The notes: generated from the sequence alone by a model not told the origin. Shown: positions 42,180 to 51,107, counted from the stretch's first letter. The stretch is DNA of 64,000 nucleotides from JAHEEL01 sp964195545 (GCA_964195545.1 CAXMQQ010000084.1:1-64000), one strand, 5' to 3'. Made by a program: numbers and translations.

Positions 42180-42560
42180 TCAGCGCACGGCGATCGTCTC
42201 GATCTCGACGACGAAGCCACCGGGGAGAGCCGAGACTTCAACCGTCGAACGTGCCGGCCTCGCATCGCCGACGTATTCGCCGTACACGGCGTTCACGGCT
42301 GCGAAATCGTTCATGTCGGTGACGAAGATCGTCGTCTTGACAATGTCGTCGTAGCTGAGCCCGACGTCGCCGAGGACCGCACCGATGTTGCGCATCACCC
42401 GCACCGTCTGTTCGGTCACGCCGCCATCAACAGCGGTGCCCGTAGCCGGGTCGATGCCGACCATACCGGACACGAAGACGAGCCCTTGTGCTTCGGTGAT
42501 GATGCTGTACGGACCGAGTGGCTTGGGCCCGCTCGGTGCATCGTGAATCTGCTTCGGCAT
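42180..42560 (-). CDS. ridA: RidA-family enamine/imine deaminase
   Basis: The 126-aa protein matches YjgF/YER057c/UK114: LGPYSIITEAQGLVFVSGMV, TEQTVRVMRNIGAVL and the active-site Arg in ARPARSTVEVSALP. RidA hydrolyses reactive 2-aminoacrylate-type imines formed by PLP enzymes. GGGAGG is four bases before the ATG. It is convergent with the DUF1254 gene (stop codons about 5 bp apart) and 42 bp upstream of the HesB gene's 3' end. Confidence 0.92.
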   Translation of the reverse strand: MPKQIHDAPSGPKPLGPYSIITEAQGLVFVSGMVGIDPATGTAVDGGVTEQTVRVMRNIGAVLGDVGLSYDDIVKTTIFVTDMNDFAAVNAVYGEYVGDARPARSTVEVSALPGGFVVEIETIAVR

Positions 42561-42602
42561 GGTGCCTCCCGGCTCGCTCGGGAGACAGTCTATGAAGGTG
42601 CT

Positions 42603-42944
42603 CTAGCCGCGTTTCCCACAAGTGCAGGAGTGGCCTGTTTGGTTCGGATTGTCGATTGCAAAACCCGAACCCTGGAGACCATCGTCCTTGAAATCGATCG
42701 TGGCGCCGGCGACATGGCCGACGCTCGATTCGTCGATCAAGACCTTGAATGTTCCGGCGTCGACGACGGAGTCGGTCTCCGTGACGTCAGCATCGAAGTA
42801 CATGTCGTACTTGTAGCCAGAGCAGCCTGCCGGCATGGCTTCGAGCCGAAGTGCGAGTGCTGTGTTGCCTTCGTCTCTGAGCAGTTCCCGTACCTTGTCG
42901 ATGGCAGCATCGGTGAGTGCCACCGGGGTCATTTCGAGCGTCAT
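42603..42944 (-). CDS. HesB/IscA/ErpA-type iron-sulfur carrier
   Basis: The 113-aa A-type carrier has the three conserved cysteines: GCSGYKYDM near residue 41 and SCTCGKRG at the C-terminus. It transfers 4Fe-4S or 2Fe-2S clusters to apo-enzymes. GGAGG lies seven bases before the ATG. The adjacent divergent gene is Mrp, another iron-sulfur cluster carrier, so the locus probably serves cluster delivery to moaA, glcF and similar proteins. Confidence 0.92.
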   Translation of the reverse strand: MTLEMTPVALTDAAIDKVRELLRDEGNTALALRLEAMPAGCSGYKYDMYFDADVTETDSVVDAGTFKVLIDESSVGHVAGATIDFKDDGLQGSGFAIDNPNQTGHSCTCGKRG

Positions 42945-43034
42945 TGAACGTTGCCTCCTCCGCTTGTCGCAATTCGATTCTAACTACTACCGCGGTGTTG
43001 GGAATAGGCAATTCTTGGAGATAGCATCGGCCGG

Positions 43035-44171
43035 GTGACGACACGAGACGACATCGAGGCGGCGCTTCGAGGTGTGATCGACCCCGAACTGAACGCCGAC
43101 ATCATGGAACTCGGCATGGTGGGCGACATCACCGTCGATGGGCCCCATGTGTCTATCGGCGTCGCTCTCACGATTGCTGCGTGTCCAATGCGCGACCAGA
43201 TCGAGAACGATGTTGTGCGCAAGGTCACTGCCATTCCGGGCATCGAAGCCGTCTCGGTCAACGTGACAGCGATGAACGGCAAGCAGCGATCAGAACTGAT
43301 GGGCAAGGTCAGGTTGCGTGCTCGAGAGAGTGCCGAGCCGACGATGATCAGTCCACAGACCCGCGTCATCGCGGTCTCGAGCGGCAAGGGTGGAGTCGGG
43401 AAGTCGTCGCTCAGCGTGAACCTCGCTCTTGCGATATCGGCGCGCGGGCACAGCACGGGTCTCCTCGATGCTGACATCTGGGGTTTCTCGGTTCCGAGGA
43501 TGCTTGCCTCCGTAGACGCTCGCCTTGAAGCCGGCGCCGACCGCAAGATCCGTCCGCTCCTAGTCGCCGGGCTTGAAGTCGTCTCCACGGGCCTCATGAT
43601 CGACGACGAAGACACCGCCCTCATGTGGCGTGGCCTGATGCTGTCGAAAGCCCTCGAGCAGTTCCTGACCGACGTCGCATGGAGCCCCGACCTCGGGTAT
43701 CTCATCATCGACATGCCTCCCGGCACCGGTGACGTGCAGATGGCGCTTTCGCGTATGCTCCCGCAGGCTGAGATGGTGGTCGTGACGACCCCGCAGCGAG
43801 CCGCACAGAAGGTTGCCGCGCGGGTCGCAGACATGGCCCGTCGATCCCACATGCCCGTCGTCGGTGTCATCGAGAACATGGCCGGTTTCACGACGGAAGA
43901 CGGACGCCACTACGACCTGTTCGGCGTCGGTGGCGGTTCAGAACTAGCTGATCAACTCGGCGTCCCACTCCTCGGACAGATCCCGCTGGATCCGAACGTT
44001 GTGAACGGCGGCGACGAAGGTCGCCCTGTCGTCACCGCGGATCCTGGCGGCCCCGCCGGCACGGTGATCCACTCGGTCGCCGATCGATTGTTGGAGTTGG
44101 TCCCTCCAGCTGCCGCCGACACCTGCACGGCTCGCATCGCCGTCCTCGAGGAGCAATTGGCTGGGATGTAG
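43035..44171 (+). CDS. mrp: Mrp/NBP35 iron-sulfur cluster carrier ATPase
   Basis: The 378-aa P-loop protein has an N-terminal DUF59/MIP18 domain (residues ~3-85, DPELNADIMELGMV). The ATPase domain has the deviant Walker A VSSGKGGVGKSSLSVNLALA, DADIWGFSVPRML and the Walker B region YLIIDMPPGTGDVQMAL. The family binds and transfers 4Fe-4S clusters. GTG 43035 has TAGCAT ending seven bases upstream, the leaderless pattern. It is divergent from the HesB gene by 90 bp. Confidence 0.92.
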   Translation: MTTRDDIEAALRGVIDPELNADIMELGMVGDITVDGPHVSIGVALTIAACPMRDQIENDVVRKVTAIPGIEAVSVNVTAMNGKQRSELMGKVRLRARESAEPTMISPQTRVIAVSSGKGGVGKSSLSVNLALAISARGHSTGLLDADIWGFSVPRMLASVDARLEAGADRKIRPLLVAGLEVVSTGLMIDDEDTALMWRGLMLSKALEQFLTDVAWSPDLGYLIIDMPPGTGDVQMALSRMLPQAEMVVVTTPQRAAQKVAARVADMARRSHMPVVGVIENMAGFTTEDGRHYDLFGVGGGSELADQLGVPLLGQIPLDPNVVNGGDEGRPVVTADPGGPAGTVIHSVADRLLELVPPAAADTCTARIAVLEEQLAGM

Positions 44172-44212
44172 ACGGCGATCAACGAACGGCCGACGACCTC
44201 ACCGCGGCTTCG

Positions 44213-45553
44213 TTATCGGCAGATGTCGTTCACGATCGTGTAGGGGTTCGCCCAGTCGCCGCCGCCGGGCTGCCACCCGAGGTGGAGATGTGGGATCCAT
44301 GACGGCGAGTTGCCGGTCGTGCCCACGTATCCGACCAGATCGCCGGCCGACACGCTCTGACCGCCGGCCAGTCCATCGGCAAAGGCATCGAGATGGGCGT
44401 AGTAGTACACGTCTCCCGAGTTCCCCAGCAGGTAGATAGAGAGCCCGCCGAGCGTGCTGTTCGACAGGCGGTAGATCCGTCCCGTCTCCATAGCGACGAG
44501 CGGTGTCCCCAGCGAAGCCGACATGTCGACACCCTTGTGCGTCCTCCCGCCTGACCGGGGTGCGCCCCACGTGTCCGAGAAGGACACAGCCCCATCGACT
44601 GGACATGCCAGTCCTGAGGTCGATCGCTCCGGCGGAATCGTGGTCGTCGTCGGAGCGACCGTGGTGGTCGTCGTCGAGGGTTCCGTGGTACCGGTTGCGC
44701 CATCATCCGTTGCGAGGGTGGTGGTTGTTGTTGTGGTCGACGTGGTTGTGGTCGACGTGGTTGTGGTCGACGTGGTTGTGGTCGATGCCGGAGTCTCCGG
44801 ATTCGTGGTCGTCGTTGTCGTTGTCGTTGGGGCGATCGTTGTCGAGGTCGCTGCGGCAGCAGCTTCAGCGGCAGCAGCTTCAGCTTCCTCTGCCTCCTTG
44901 CGCTTTCTCGCTTCCTCGAGTTCGCGTAGGCGCTTCTCCTCTGCCTCGCGTTGCTTCCGTTCCTCTTCCTGGCGCTGCCAGGTGGCCTGCAACTCCTGGT
45001 ACTCCGAGTTCGCTGCATCGAGTTCATCCAACATCTGTGCTGCGATGGCTTCAATCTCTGTTACGAGATCACGTTGCAGCGCGAGCGCTTCGTCGAGTTC
45101 CTGTACTTGACGGCGATACTCGGCTTCTACGGCCACCCACTCGTCAACGACCCGCAAGTCATGGTTGCTTGCGACATCGAGGTACGTCCCGCGAATAGGA
45201 ATGTCGGAGAATGCGGCCGAGCCGAGCACCGTCGAGACGGCACCGTCGGAACCAGCCGTCATGTAGAGCTCACGAACGACGTCTTCCGCCGTCACGCGAA
45301 GAACGGCAAGGCGCTGCTCGGTCTCCGTGACCTGACTGGCGAGGCCGTGGAGACTCTCTCGAATCTGGATCTCTTCTGCGACGGAGGCTTCGTAGCGGAT
45401 GTCGGTCGCCTCGAGCGAAGCGGAGAGTTCGGCGTTCCGATGCCGCGCAGCGTCGAGATCGTCCGGCGTGACCTTCGTCTCCTCCGCAGCGAGTGCAGGC
45501 GCGGCCAATCCGAGCAGCAAGAGAGCAATGAGGGCGAGTCTTCGTTTCTTCAT
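44213..45553 (-). CDS. M23 (LytM-type) peptidoglycan peptidase with coiled coil and Thr-rich linker
   Basis: The 446-aa exported protein has signal peptide KKRRLALIALLLLGLAAPAL, a long coiled coil (~residues 30-245, with EEERKQREAEEKRLRELEEA), an alanine run, a threonine-rich linker (~255-330) and a C-terminal LytM domain. The metal ligands are visible as HKGVDMSASLGTP and HLHLGW (HxH), with WGAPRSGGRTHKG before them. It resembles EnvC/FtsX-partner or NlpD-like division factors. ATG 45553 overlaps the MBL stop by 4 bp, so it is the last gene of fxsA-Nudix-MBL-M23. Start at 45607 would spoil the signal peptide. Confidence 0.9.
   Translation of the reverse strand: MKKRRLALIALLLLGLAAPALAAEETKVTPDDLDAARHRNAELSASLEATDIRYEASVAEEIQIRESLHGLASQVTETEQRLAVLRVTAEDVVRELYMTAGSDGAVSTVLGSAAFSDIPIRGTYLDVASNHDLRVVDEWVAVEAEYRRQVQELDEALALQRDLVTEIEAIAAQMLDELDAANSEYQELQATWQRQEEERKQREAEEKRLRELEEARKRKEAEEAEAAAAEAAAAATSTTIAPTTTTTTTTNPETPASTTTTSTTTTSTTTTSTTTTTTTLATDDGATGTTEPSTTTTTVAPTTTTIPPERSTSGLACPVDGAVSFSDTWGAPRSGGRTHKGVDMSASLGTPLVAMETGRIYRLSNSTLGGLSIYLLGNSGDVYYYAHLDAFADGLAGGQSVSAGDLVGYVGTTGNSPSWIPHLHLGWQPGGGDWANPYTIVNDICR
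44731..44785 (-). repeat. 15-bp tandem repeat encoding a Thr-Ser linker
   Basis: A 15-bp unit containing GTCGACGTGGTTGTG recurs at a 15-base period (GTCGA at 44736, 44751, 44766 and 44781), about 3.5 copies. On the minus strand it encodes TTSTT-type repeats inside the linker of the M23 peptidase. Copy number may vary between strains without breaking the frame. Confidence 0.85.
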
Positions 45554-46332
45554 CTCACGTTCAGTTCGACCATCGTGGATGGCCCCGCTTCGCCCGCCGA
45601 GAACCATACCAACTCATCGGCGTACAGCTTGCGCAACTGAACGATCACCTGCTGCGTGGCGGCAGCTCTGAGGTCGATCGGGACGAACCCGTAGACGACG
45701 TCAACAAGGTCACCGACGGTTGATGCACCCGCCCTGATGGCCTCGACGATCTCGCGCTCTCTGGCGAGGCGGTGGTCGATGTACCCGGCGATGACGGCGC
45801 CCGCATCATCCATGGACGATCCGTGCCCGGGTTCGATCCGTCGTACTCCGAGGTCCTGAACTCGATAGAGCGACTCGAGATAGGAGCAGGCATCTTCCAT
45901 GATGACGGTCGATCCGCCCATGATGTGGTCGCCGGTGAACAGACGGTCGCCGAGCCGGAAGCACAGATGATCATCGGTGTGGCCGGGGGTATGGACCGCC
46001 TCGATCGCTGCCCGCCCGACGCGAACAGCGTCGCCATCCGACATTTGAACGTCCGGAGTGAACTCCGGACCCGGCCGATTGCCATAGACCGGAACACCGA
46101 GTCGCTGCGCCAGCGGATTGGAGAGCGGAGCATGATCCGAGTGCGTATGCGTGGCGACGACCGCAACCGGCGTGCCATCACCGATGGCATCCACGATGGC
46201 CAACAGGTGACGATCGATGACGGGACCCGGGTCGATGATGACGACCTCTCCACGATCTGCGACGAGGTAGGTATTCGTTCCGGGCCCCGTGTAGATGCCG
46301 GGGTTCGGTGCCAGGACAGTCGTGACGATCAT
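45550..46332 (-). CDS. Metallo-beta-lactamase-fold hydrolase
   Basis: The 260-aa protein contains THTHSDHAPL (HxHxDH), HTPGHTDDHLCF, LFTGDHIMGGST and a C-terminal winged-helix-like tail (LVDVVYGFVPIDLRAAATQQ). The LACTB2/ribonuclease-like layout suggests an RNA- or thioester-hydrolase, but the substrate is not decidable. It overlaps the Nudix gene before it and the M23 gene after it by 4 bp each. Confidence 0.88.
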   Translation of the reverse strand: MIVTTVLAPNPGIYTGPGTNTYLVADRGEVVIIDPGPVIDRHLLAIVDAIGDGTPVAVVATHTHSDHAPLSNPLAQRLGVPVYGNRPGPEFTPDVQMSDGDAVRVGRAAIEAVHTPGHTDDHLCFRLGDRLFTGDHIMGGSTVIMEDACSYLESLYRVQDLGVRRIEPGHGSSMDDAGAVIAGYIDHRLAREREIVEAIRAGASTVGDLVDVVYGFVPIDLRAAATQQVIVQLRKLYADELVWFSAGEAGPSTMVELNVR

Positions 46333-47168
46333 GCGGATCGGAATTCCGGGGGTACGTCCCCACCGTCCGCGACGATCTTCAACATCTTGGTCATCAACTC
46401 CGGATCCCGCTCCCCCATTGCCGCAGCGTCGAATCCCGGATCGTCCGGCATCAGAATCTCGATTCGATCGCTGGCGATCGAGAGGCGGGGTTGGATCGGT
46501 TCAATCCCGGACTGGACATCGATGTGTCGACGCAGCTGATCGGCAGAATTGAACGAACCGAGAAACTCGACAATCTTGCGGGTGGGGAACGCGACGAGCC
46601 ACGTGCCCGCGTCGGAGCGCTCGAGCACGTCGGTCGGTCGGATCCAGAGGGCGTCGACGAGTTCGTTTCCATCGATGGATGGATCGAGATCCGGAGCGAT
46701 CACTGCTGCGAAGAATCGCGTATCGAATCGGATGGGGAGTGGTTCCGGGGTGATCCAGTTCGCGAAGTACCAGAGCGCGTTACCGGCGAGTCGCTCGTCG
46801 CGTTCAAGTGCGCTCGTGAAGACCTCGGGGCCGGACGGCCGATCCGAGGTGACCATGGCCCCGCTCTCCCAAAGCCAGAACCCGGTCTCCTCAACGAGTT
46901 CGCGCAACGCAGCGGCCCGCCACCGGGCGAGATCCGTGTCCTTCGAGGCGACGCTACGAATCGACGAATCCGCAGCGTCGTCCTCGTCGACGGCACCACC
47001 GGGGAACACCCACGCGCCACCCATGAACCGGGCCGAGGGTGTGCGCCGGACCATGAGCACTTCGATTCCGGGATCGGTGTCGCGTACCAGACACACGGTC
47101 GACGCTTCACGAAGGGCTCCCGTCAAGGGACGATCGTCCAACGGCTCGCGGCGCGAACCACGTACCAC
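46329..47168 (-). CDS. Nudix hydrolase (NUDT19-like)
   Basis: The product is about 279 aa. The Nudix box is split by an insertion: WVFPGGAVDEDDAAD at the front and ARWRAAALRELVEETGFWL at the back (RExxEExG). This expanded box is typical of NUDT19/RP2-type enzymes that cleave CoA or related dinucleotides. GTG 47168 overlaps fxsA by 46 bp. An in-frame TTG at 47126, overlapping the fxsA stop as TTGA, is an equally good start. Substrate is inferred. Confidence 0.85.
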   Translation of the reverse strand: MVRGSRREPLDDRPLTGALREASTVCLVRDTDPGIEVLMVRRTPSARFMGGAWVFPGGAVDEDDAADSSIRSVASKDTDLARWRAAALRELVEETGFWLWESGAMVTSDRPSGPEVFTSALERDERLAGNALWYFANWITPEPLPIRFDTRFFAAVIAPDLDPSIDGNELVDALWIRPTDVLERSDAGTWLVAFPTRKIVEFLGSFNSADQLRRHIDVQSGIEPIQPRLSIASDRIEILMPDDPGFDAAAMGERDPELMTKMLKIVADGGDVPPEFRSA

Positions 47169-47503
47169 CGCCGGATTGCCTCGCGAACGGCGGGAATCAG
47201 GAGTAGGAACCCGGCGGCGTCTGTGAGCAGGCCAGGGGTGAGGAGGAACGCTCCGGCGAGGAGGATCATCGCTCCATGGGCGAGCGAAGTTGCCGGGAAG
47301 GCGCCCCGTTCGAACTCGGTTCGGACCGCTCGAATCGTGTCACGCCCCTGCCGGTTGACGAGCCAGGATCCAACGAAAGCAGTCACAACCACCAGCCCGA
47401 TCGTCCACCACCCACCGACGGCCTGGCTGAACGCTATCAAGAGGGCGATCTCCGCTATTGGGACCACCAGGAACGCAACGAAGAGTATCCAGCGCAATCG
47501 CAT
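47123..47503 (-). CDS. fxsA: FxsA-family membrane protein
   Basis: The 126-aa protein has two to three helices: MRLRWILFVAFLVVPIAEIA, then GGWWTIGLVVVTAFVGSWLV and a third rich in LLAGAFLLTPGLLTDAAG. RQGRDTIRAV and the TPGLLTD motif are characteristic of FxsA. In E. coli FxsA blocks F-exclusion of phage T7; its normal role is unclear. TATCCT ends seven bases before ATG 47503, so it is leaderless. Its promoter overlaps that of divergent selA (35 bp between starts). Upstream frame to 47689 is antisense to selA. Confidence 0.88.
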   Translation of the reverse strand: MRLRWILFVAFLVVPIAEIALLIAFSQAVGGWWTIGLVVVTAFVGSWLVNRQGRDTIRAVRTEFERGAFPATSLAHGAMILLAGAFLLTPGLLTDAAGFLLLIPAVREAIRRWYVVRAASRWTIVP

Positions 47504-47510
47504 CGAATCG

Positions 47511-47532
47511 AGGATACCGGTACCGGTAGTCT
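47511..47532. promoter_or_regulatory. Overlapping divergent promoters of fxsA and selA with palindrome
   Basis: The 35-bp gap between the divergent starts of fxsA and selA holds both -10 boxes: TATCCT on the minus strand (47511-47516) and TAGTCT on the plus strand (47527-47532). Between and across them lies TACCGGTACCGGTA (47515-47528), a perfect 14-bp palindrome. Each -10 is 6-7 nt from its start codon. The arrangement forces mutual interference and may bind a regulator. Confidence 0.6.
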
Positions 47533-47538
47533 GCAGTC

Positions 47539-48852
47539 GTGGACCTTCGTGATCTCCCTTCAGTTGATGCACTGGCCGGCGACCTCTCGGCCGACTTCGA
47601 TCTGCCTCTGGCGTTGGTCGTGTCGGTTGCGCGCGATGCGATCGACGAGGCGCGTGATGCCGTCCAATCCGGGTCTCAGGGAGATCCAAAGCTGGATGCT
47701 GTTCGTCGCCTCCGGACGCTCTCGCTGTCTCGCCTACGCCCTGTCGTGAATGCCACCGGCGTGCTGCTCCACACCAACCTGGGCCGCGCGCCCATCGAGG
47801 ACACGAGTACCCCCTTCTTCAGCAATCTCGAGTTCGATCTCGAGAGCGGTCAGCGTGGCAAGCGTGGCCACTACCTCCATCAGTTGATCGCAGCAACTGT
47901 CGGCGCGGAAGCGGCGCTCGTTGTGAACAACAACGCCGGTGCGCTCCTCCTCGCTCTGGCTGCTCTCGCCGGACGGGACGGCCGCGTTGCTGTGTCGCGC
48001 GGCGAACTGATCGAGATCGGCGGATCCTTCCGGCTCCCCGACCTGATGGCTGCATCCGGCGCACACCTCGTGGAGGTGGGGACAACGAACCGAACGAGGC
48101 AGAGTGACTTCATCGACGTTCCAGGAACGGTCGACGCCGTGCTCAAGGTTCATCCGTCGAACTACCGGATCAAGGGATTCACGGAAGACGTTCCGTTCTC
48201 GAAGATGCCCGCCATCGCACGCAACCTGGGTGCGCCGTTCATCGCCGACATCGGGAGCGGTCTCCTTGACGAGTCCACACCATGGATCGACGGCGGTCCC
48301 CCCGGGTGGCTCGTTGGAGAGCCCGCCGTTCGTCAGACCCTCACGCAGGGCGCGGATGTCGTGCTGTTCTCGGGAGACAAACTCCTGGGCGGACCGCAGG
48401 CGGGGATCGTAGCTGGGAAGAGGACCGCCGTGGAACGGTTGGCGAAGCACCCGATCGCCCGCGCCGTCCGTGTGAACACTTCAACGCTTTCTTCACTGAC
48501 GGCCGCGTTCGCGGCCTATGCCTCCGGGTCGGCAGCCACCATCCCATTCTGGAAGATGGCGACGGCTCCATTCGAGGAGATTCGGCGCCGCACCGACGAT
48601 GCCCTCCAAGCTTCGGGGGCTGCCGGGTCGATCGTCGACGGTGAGGCGCTTCCGGGTGCCGGTTCGGTACCTGGCCTCACGATCCCCACACCGGTGCTCC
48701 AGATCGACGGTGACGAACGAACCTGGCGACTGCTCGCGGATCATGTGCCCCCGGTCATCGCTTCTCGGAGGGACGGAGCAACCTACGTGAACCTCCGATC
48801 CGTCGCTCCGGATGAGGACTCGATCGTTGCAGCCGCACTGGCCTCCCTCTGA
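47539..48852 (+). CDS. selA: L-seryl-tRNA(Sec) selenium transferase
   Basis: The 437-aa PLP enzyme converts seryl-tRNA(Sec) to selenocysteinyl-tRNA(Sec) using selenophosphate. It has LHTNLGRAPIED, EAALVVNNNAGALLLALAA, the PLP-binding Lys in VVLFSGDKLLGGPQAGIVAG, and VNTSTLSSLTAAFAAYASG. The length fits bacterial SelA. The start is GTG 47539, six bases after TAGTCT. It overlaps selB by one base (TGATG). Presence of selAB predicts selenoproteins and tRNA-Sec elsewhere; I find neither in the window. Confidence 0.94.
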   Translation: MDLRDLPSVDALAGDLSADFDLPLALVVSVARDAIDEARDAVQSGSQGDPKLDAVRRLRTLSLSRLRPVVNATGVLLHTNLGRAPIEDTSTPFFSNLEFDLESGQRGKRGHYLHQLIAATVGAEAALVVNNNAGALLLALAALAGRDGRVAVSRGELIEIGGSFRLPDLMAASGAHLVEVGTTNRTRQSDFIDVPGTVDAVLKVHPSNYRIKGFTEDVPFSKMPAIARNLGAPFIADIGSGLLDESTPWIDGGPPGWLVGEPAVRQTLTQGADVVLFSGDKLLGGPQAGIVAGKRTAVERLAKHPIARAVRVNTSTLSSLTAAFAAYASGSAATIPFWKMATAPFEEIRRRTDDALQASGAAGSIVDGEALPGAGSVPGLTIPTPVLQIDGDERTWRLLADHVPPVIASRRDGATYVNLRSVAPDEDSIVAAALASL

Positions 48853-50624
48853 TGCCGATCATCGGGACCGCGGGCCACGTCGACCATGGGAAGTCGACGT
48901 TGGTGCAGGCACTCACCGGGAGGGATCCCGACCGGTGGGCGGAGGAGAAGGAGCGAGGGCTGACCATCGACCTCGGTTTCGCCTGGTCTCGCCTCGGTGA
49001 CGAGATGGTCGGCTTCGTTGACGTTCCGGGACACGAACGGTTCATCAAGAACATGCTCGCCGGGGTCGGCGGTCTCGATGTGGCCCTGTTCGTCGTGGCA
49101 GCAGACGAGGGGTGGATGCCCCAGTCCGAGGAACACCTTGCCGTCCTCGATCTGCTGGAGGTGCGTGACGGAGTCATCGCCTTGACACGGATCGATCTTG
49201 CCGAACCGGACTTGATCGAGCTCTCCACGATCGACATCGCCGATCATGTGGTGGACACGGTGGCCGAGTCGTGGCCGGTCGTCGAGGTCTCGGCGACGAC
49301 CGGCGTCGGTATGGACGATCTCGCCGCATCGCTGACGGCAGCACTCGCCTCCGCCGGCCCGCCGAGGAACCTCGGGCGACCCCGCATGTGGATCGATCGG
49401 GAATTTGGGATCTCCGGCGCTGGCGTCGTCGTCACCGGCACGCTCGTCGACGGTTCTCTCTCTCTTGGTGACCGACTGCAATGTTTCCCCGGCGGACCGG
49501 TCCGGCTCCGGGGCATGCAATCACACGAGACCGCCCAGGACACACTCGGGCCAGGTACTCGAACGGCAGCGAACCTCGTAGGAATCGATCGGAGCGACCT
49601 GGATCGAGGGACACTGCTCGCTCCTCCCGATTCGATCGGAATGACCGACCGGTTCCTGGCTCGTCTCAGATTCCCACCGCGGTCCGAAGATGAGCTCAGC
49701 GACCGGGGGGCGTATCACGTTCACGTGGGGACGGCGACGGTCGCGGCACGCATCAGGGTCTTGAAGGACCAAACGATTCCGGCGGCGGTCGTGACGACGA
49801 CTGCACCCATCCCGCTGACCATGGGCGACCGGTTCATCTTGCGAGACACCGGCCGACAGCACATCGTCGCCGGCGGCACGATCCTCGATCCCAGGCCGAA
49901 TCGCAGGCCGTCGGCAGGCAGTGTCGCGACTCTCTCCTCAGCAGTCTTCGGAACTCCCTCGGATCGGGCCGACGCGCTCGTCGCCGTCCACGAATCGATC
50001 GACGTCGACGAGCTTCACCGCTCGTCCGGGGGTGGCACGCCATCGTCGGGAACCGCGATCGGATCTACCTACCTTTCTCCCGCCACGTTTGAACAGCGAG
50101 GCCGGGATTTGGTGGCCGCCGTCGATGAGTACCACGACCAGTACCCGCTCAGACCAGGTCTGCCGAAATCGGAAGCGTCCTCACGGTTCGGGGGGAACGC
50201 CGCTCTCGTGACGATGCTCGCCGACGTTCTTCCGGATCTCACTGAGGAAGGGCCCGTCCTTCGTCGATCGACCTTTGTTCCGGAACTCAGCACAGTCGAA
50301 ACAGCAGGGTGGGAGGCGATCCGTTCTCTCCTCGCCGACGATCTCGCCGTTCCACGCGCCTCGAGCCTCGATATCTCGAGCGAGGTGGTCCATGCGCTTC
50401 TCCGAAGGGGCGACCTTGTTCGAATCGGTGATGATCTCGTGCTTCTACCCGACCAGATGGAGGCGATCACGTCTGGACTCTCTGCACTGCCGGATGGTTT
50501 CACGGTGGCAGCGTTCAGGGACGAATTCGGTCTTGCCCGCCGACATGCGGTGCCCCTTCTCGAGTGGCTCGACGCTCACGGTTGGACTCGCCGAGACGGA
50601 GATGGGCGTTCGATCAGGCCGTGA
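48852..50624 (+). CDS. selB: Selenocysteine-specific elongation factor
   Basis: The 590-aa GTPase delivers Sec-tRNA to UGA codons marked by a SECIS hairpin. The GTPase domain has GTAGHVDHGKSTLVQALTG (G1), ERGLTIDLGF (G2), DVPGHERFIKNML (G3) and TRID (G4). EF-Tu-like beta domains 2 and 3 follow (~180-360), then winged helices, the last being FGLARRHAVPLLEWLDAHGW, which binds SECIS. It directly follows selA with a one-base overlap. It ends convergently with whiB, overlapping it by 11 bp. Confidence 0.95.
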   Translation: MPIIGTAGHVDHGKSTLVQALTGRDPDRWAEEKERGLTIDLGFAWSRLGDEMVGFVDVPGHERFIKNMLAGVGGLDVALFVVAADEGWMPQSEEHLAVLDLLEVRDGVIALTRIDLAEPDLIELSTIDIADHVVDTVAESWPVVEVSATTGVGMDDLAASLTAALASAGPPRNLGRPRMWIDREFGISGAGVVVTGTLVDGSLSLGDRLQCFPGGPVRLRGMQSHETAQDTLGPGTRTAANLVGIDRSDLDRGTLLAPPDSIGMTDRFLARLRFPPRSEDELSDRGAYHVHVGTATVAARIRVLKDQTIPAAVVTTTAPIPLTMGDRFILRDTGRQHIVAGGTILDPRPNRRPSAGSVATLSSAVFGTPSDRADALVAVHESIDVDELHRSSGGGTPSSGTAIGSTYLSPATFEQRGRDLVAAVDEYHDQYPLRPGLPKSEASSRFGGNAALVTMLADVLPDLTEEGPVLRRSTFVPELSTVETAGWEAIRSLLADDLAVPRASSLDISSEVVHALLRRGDLVRIGDDLVLLPDQMEAITSGLSALPDGFTVAAFRDEFGLARRHAVPLLEWLDAHGWTRRDGDGRSIRP

Positions 50625-50871
50625 AGCGTGCCTTCTGCTGGCGACGTTCCGTCTCTGTGAGACCGCCCCAGATTCCGTAGGGCTCCCGGATCGTGACCGC
50701 ATAGTCGAGGCATTCGCTTCCGACTGGGCAGATTCGGCAGACGGACTTCGCCCTGAGCTCCCTGCGTTCCCGTTCGTCTTTGCGTTCAGTCACACTCGGG
50801 GGAAAGAACAGATGCGAATGGCTGCCGCTGCAGGAGGCGACTGGTTGCCATGAACGATCGAGCGCCGTCAC
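50614..50871 (-). CDS. WhiB-family iron-sulfur transcription factor
   Basis: The 85-aa protein has four cysteines for a 4Fe-4S cluster (ASCSGSH near 14, then CRICPVGSEC at 45-54) and the WhiB turn GIWGGLTETERR, followed by a basic tail for DNA binding. WhiB proteins are found only in Actinobacteria and their phages. GTG 50871 lies nine bases after GGAGG. Which WhiB subclass it is cannot be told. Its 3' end overlaps selB's by 11 bp. The 236-bp gap 50872-51107 probably holds its promoter; no tRNA-Sec is visible there. Confidence 0.92.
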   Translation of the reverse strand: MTALDRSWQPVASCSGSHSHLFFPPSVTERKDERERRELRAKSVCRICPVGSECLDYAVTIREPYGIWGGLTETERRQQKARFTA

Positions 50872-51107
50872 GATGTATGTCCTCCAGGGCGGTTGAGAGT
50901 CAAAGCCGATATGAATGTAGAGACACTAAGTCCCCAGCGCAAGGAAAATTGTGGCATTTTGCCTCGTCCTGTCTCGCTCTTTTTTCGCGGTCTCTACGTG
51001 GCTGACAGGTGAGAAGGGGACGAGGGACAGGCGGATAGAGGACTGCAAGCGGGGTGACGGAGCCTCTACCGAACGCCGGATACTGGATGCTGACTACTCT
51101 TCAACCC

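Noticed and set aside
50872..51107. Possible tRNA-Sec gene beside selB
   Set aside because: No 8-bp acceptor stem, TCA anticodon loop or T-arm sequence could be assembled from this stretch.
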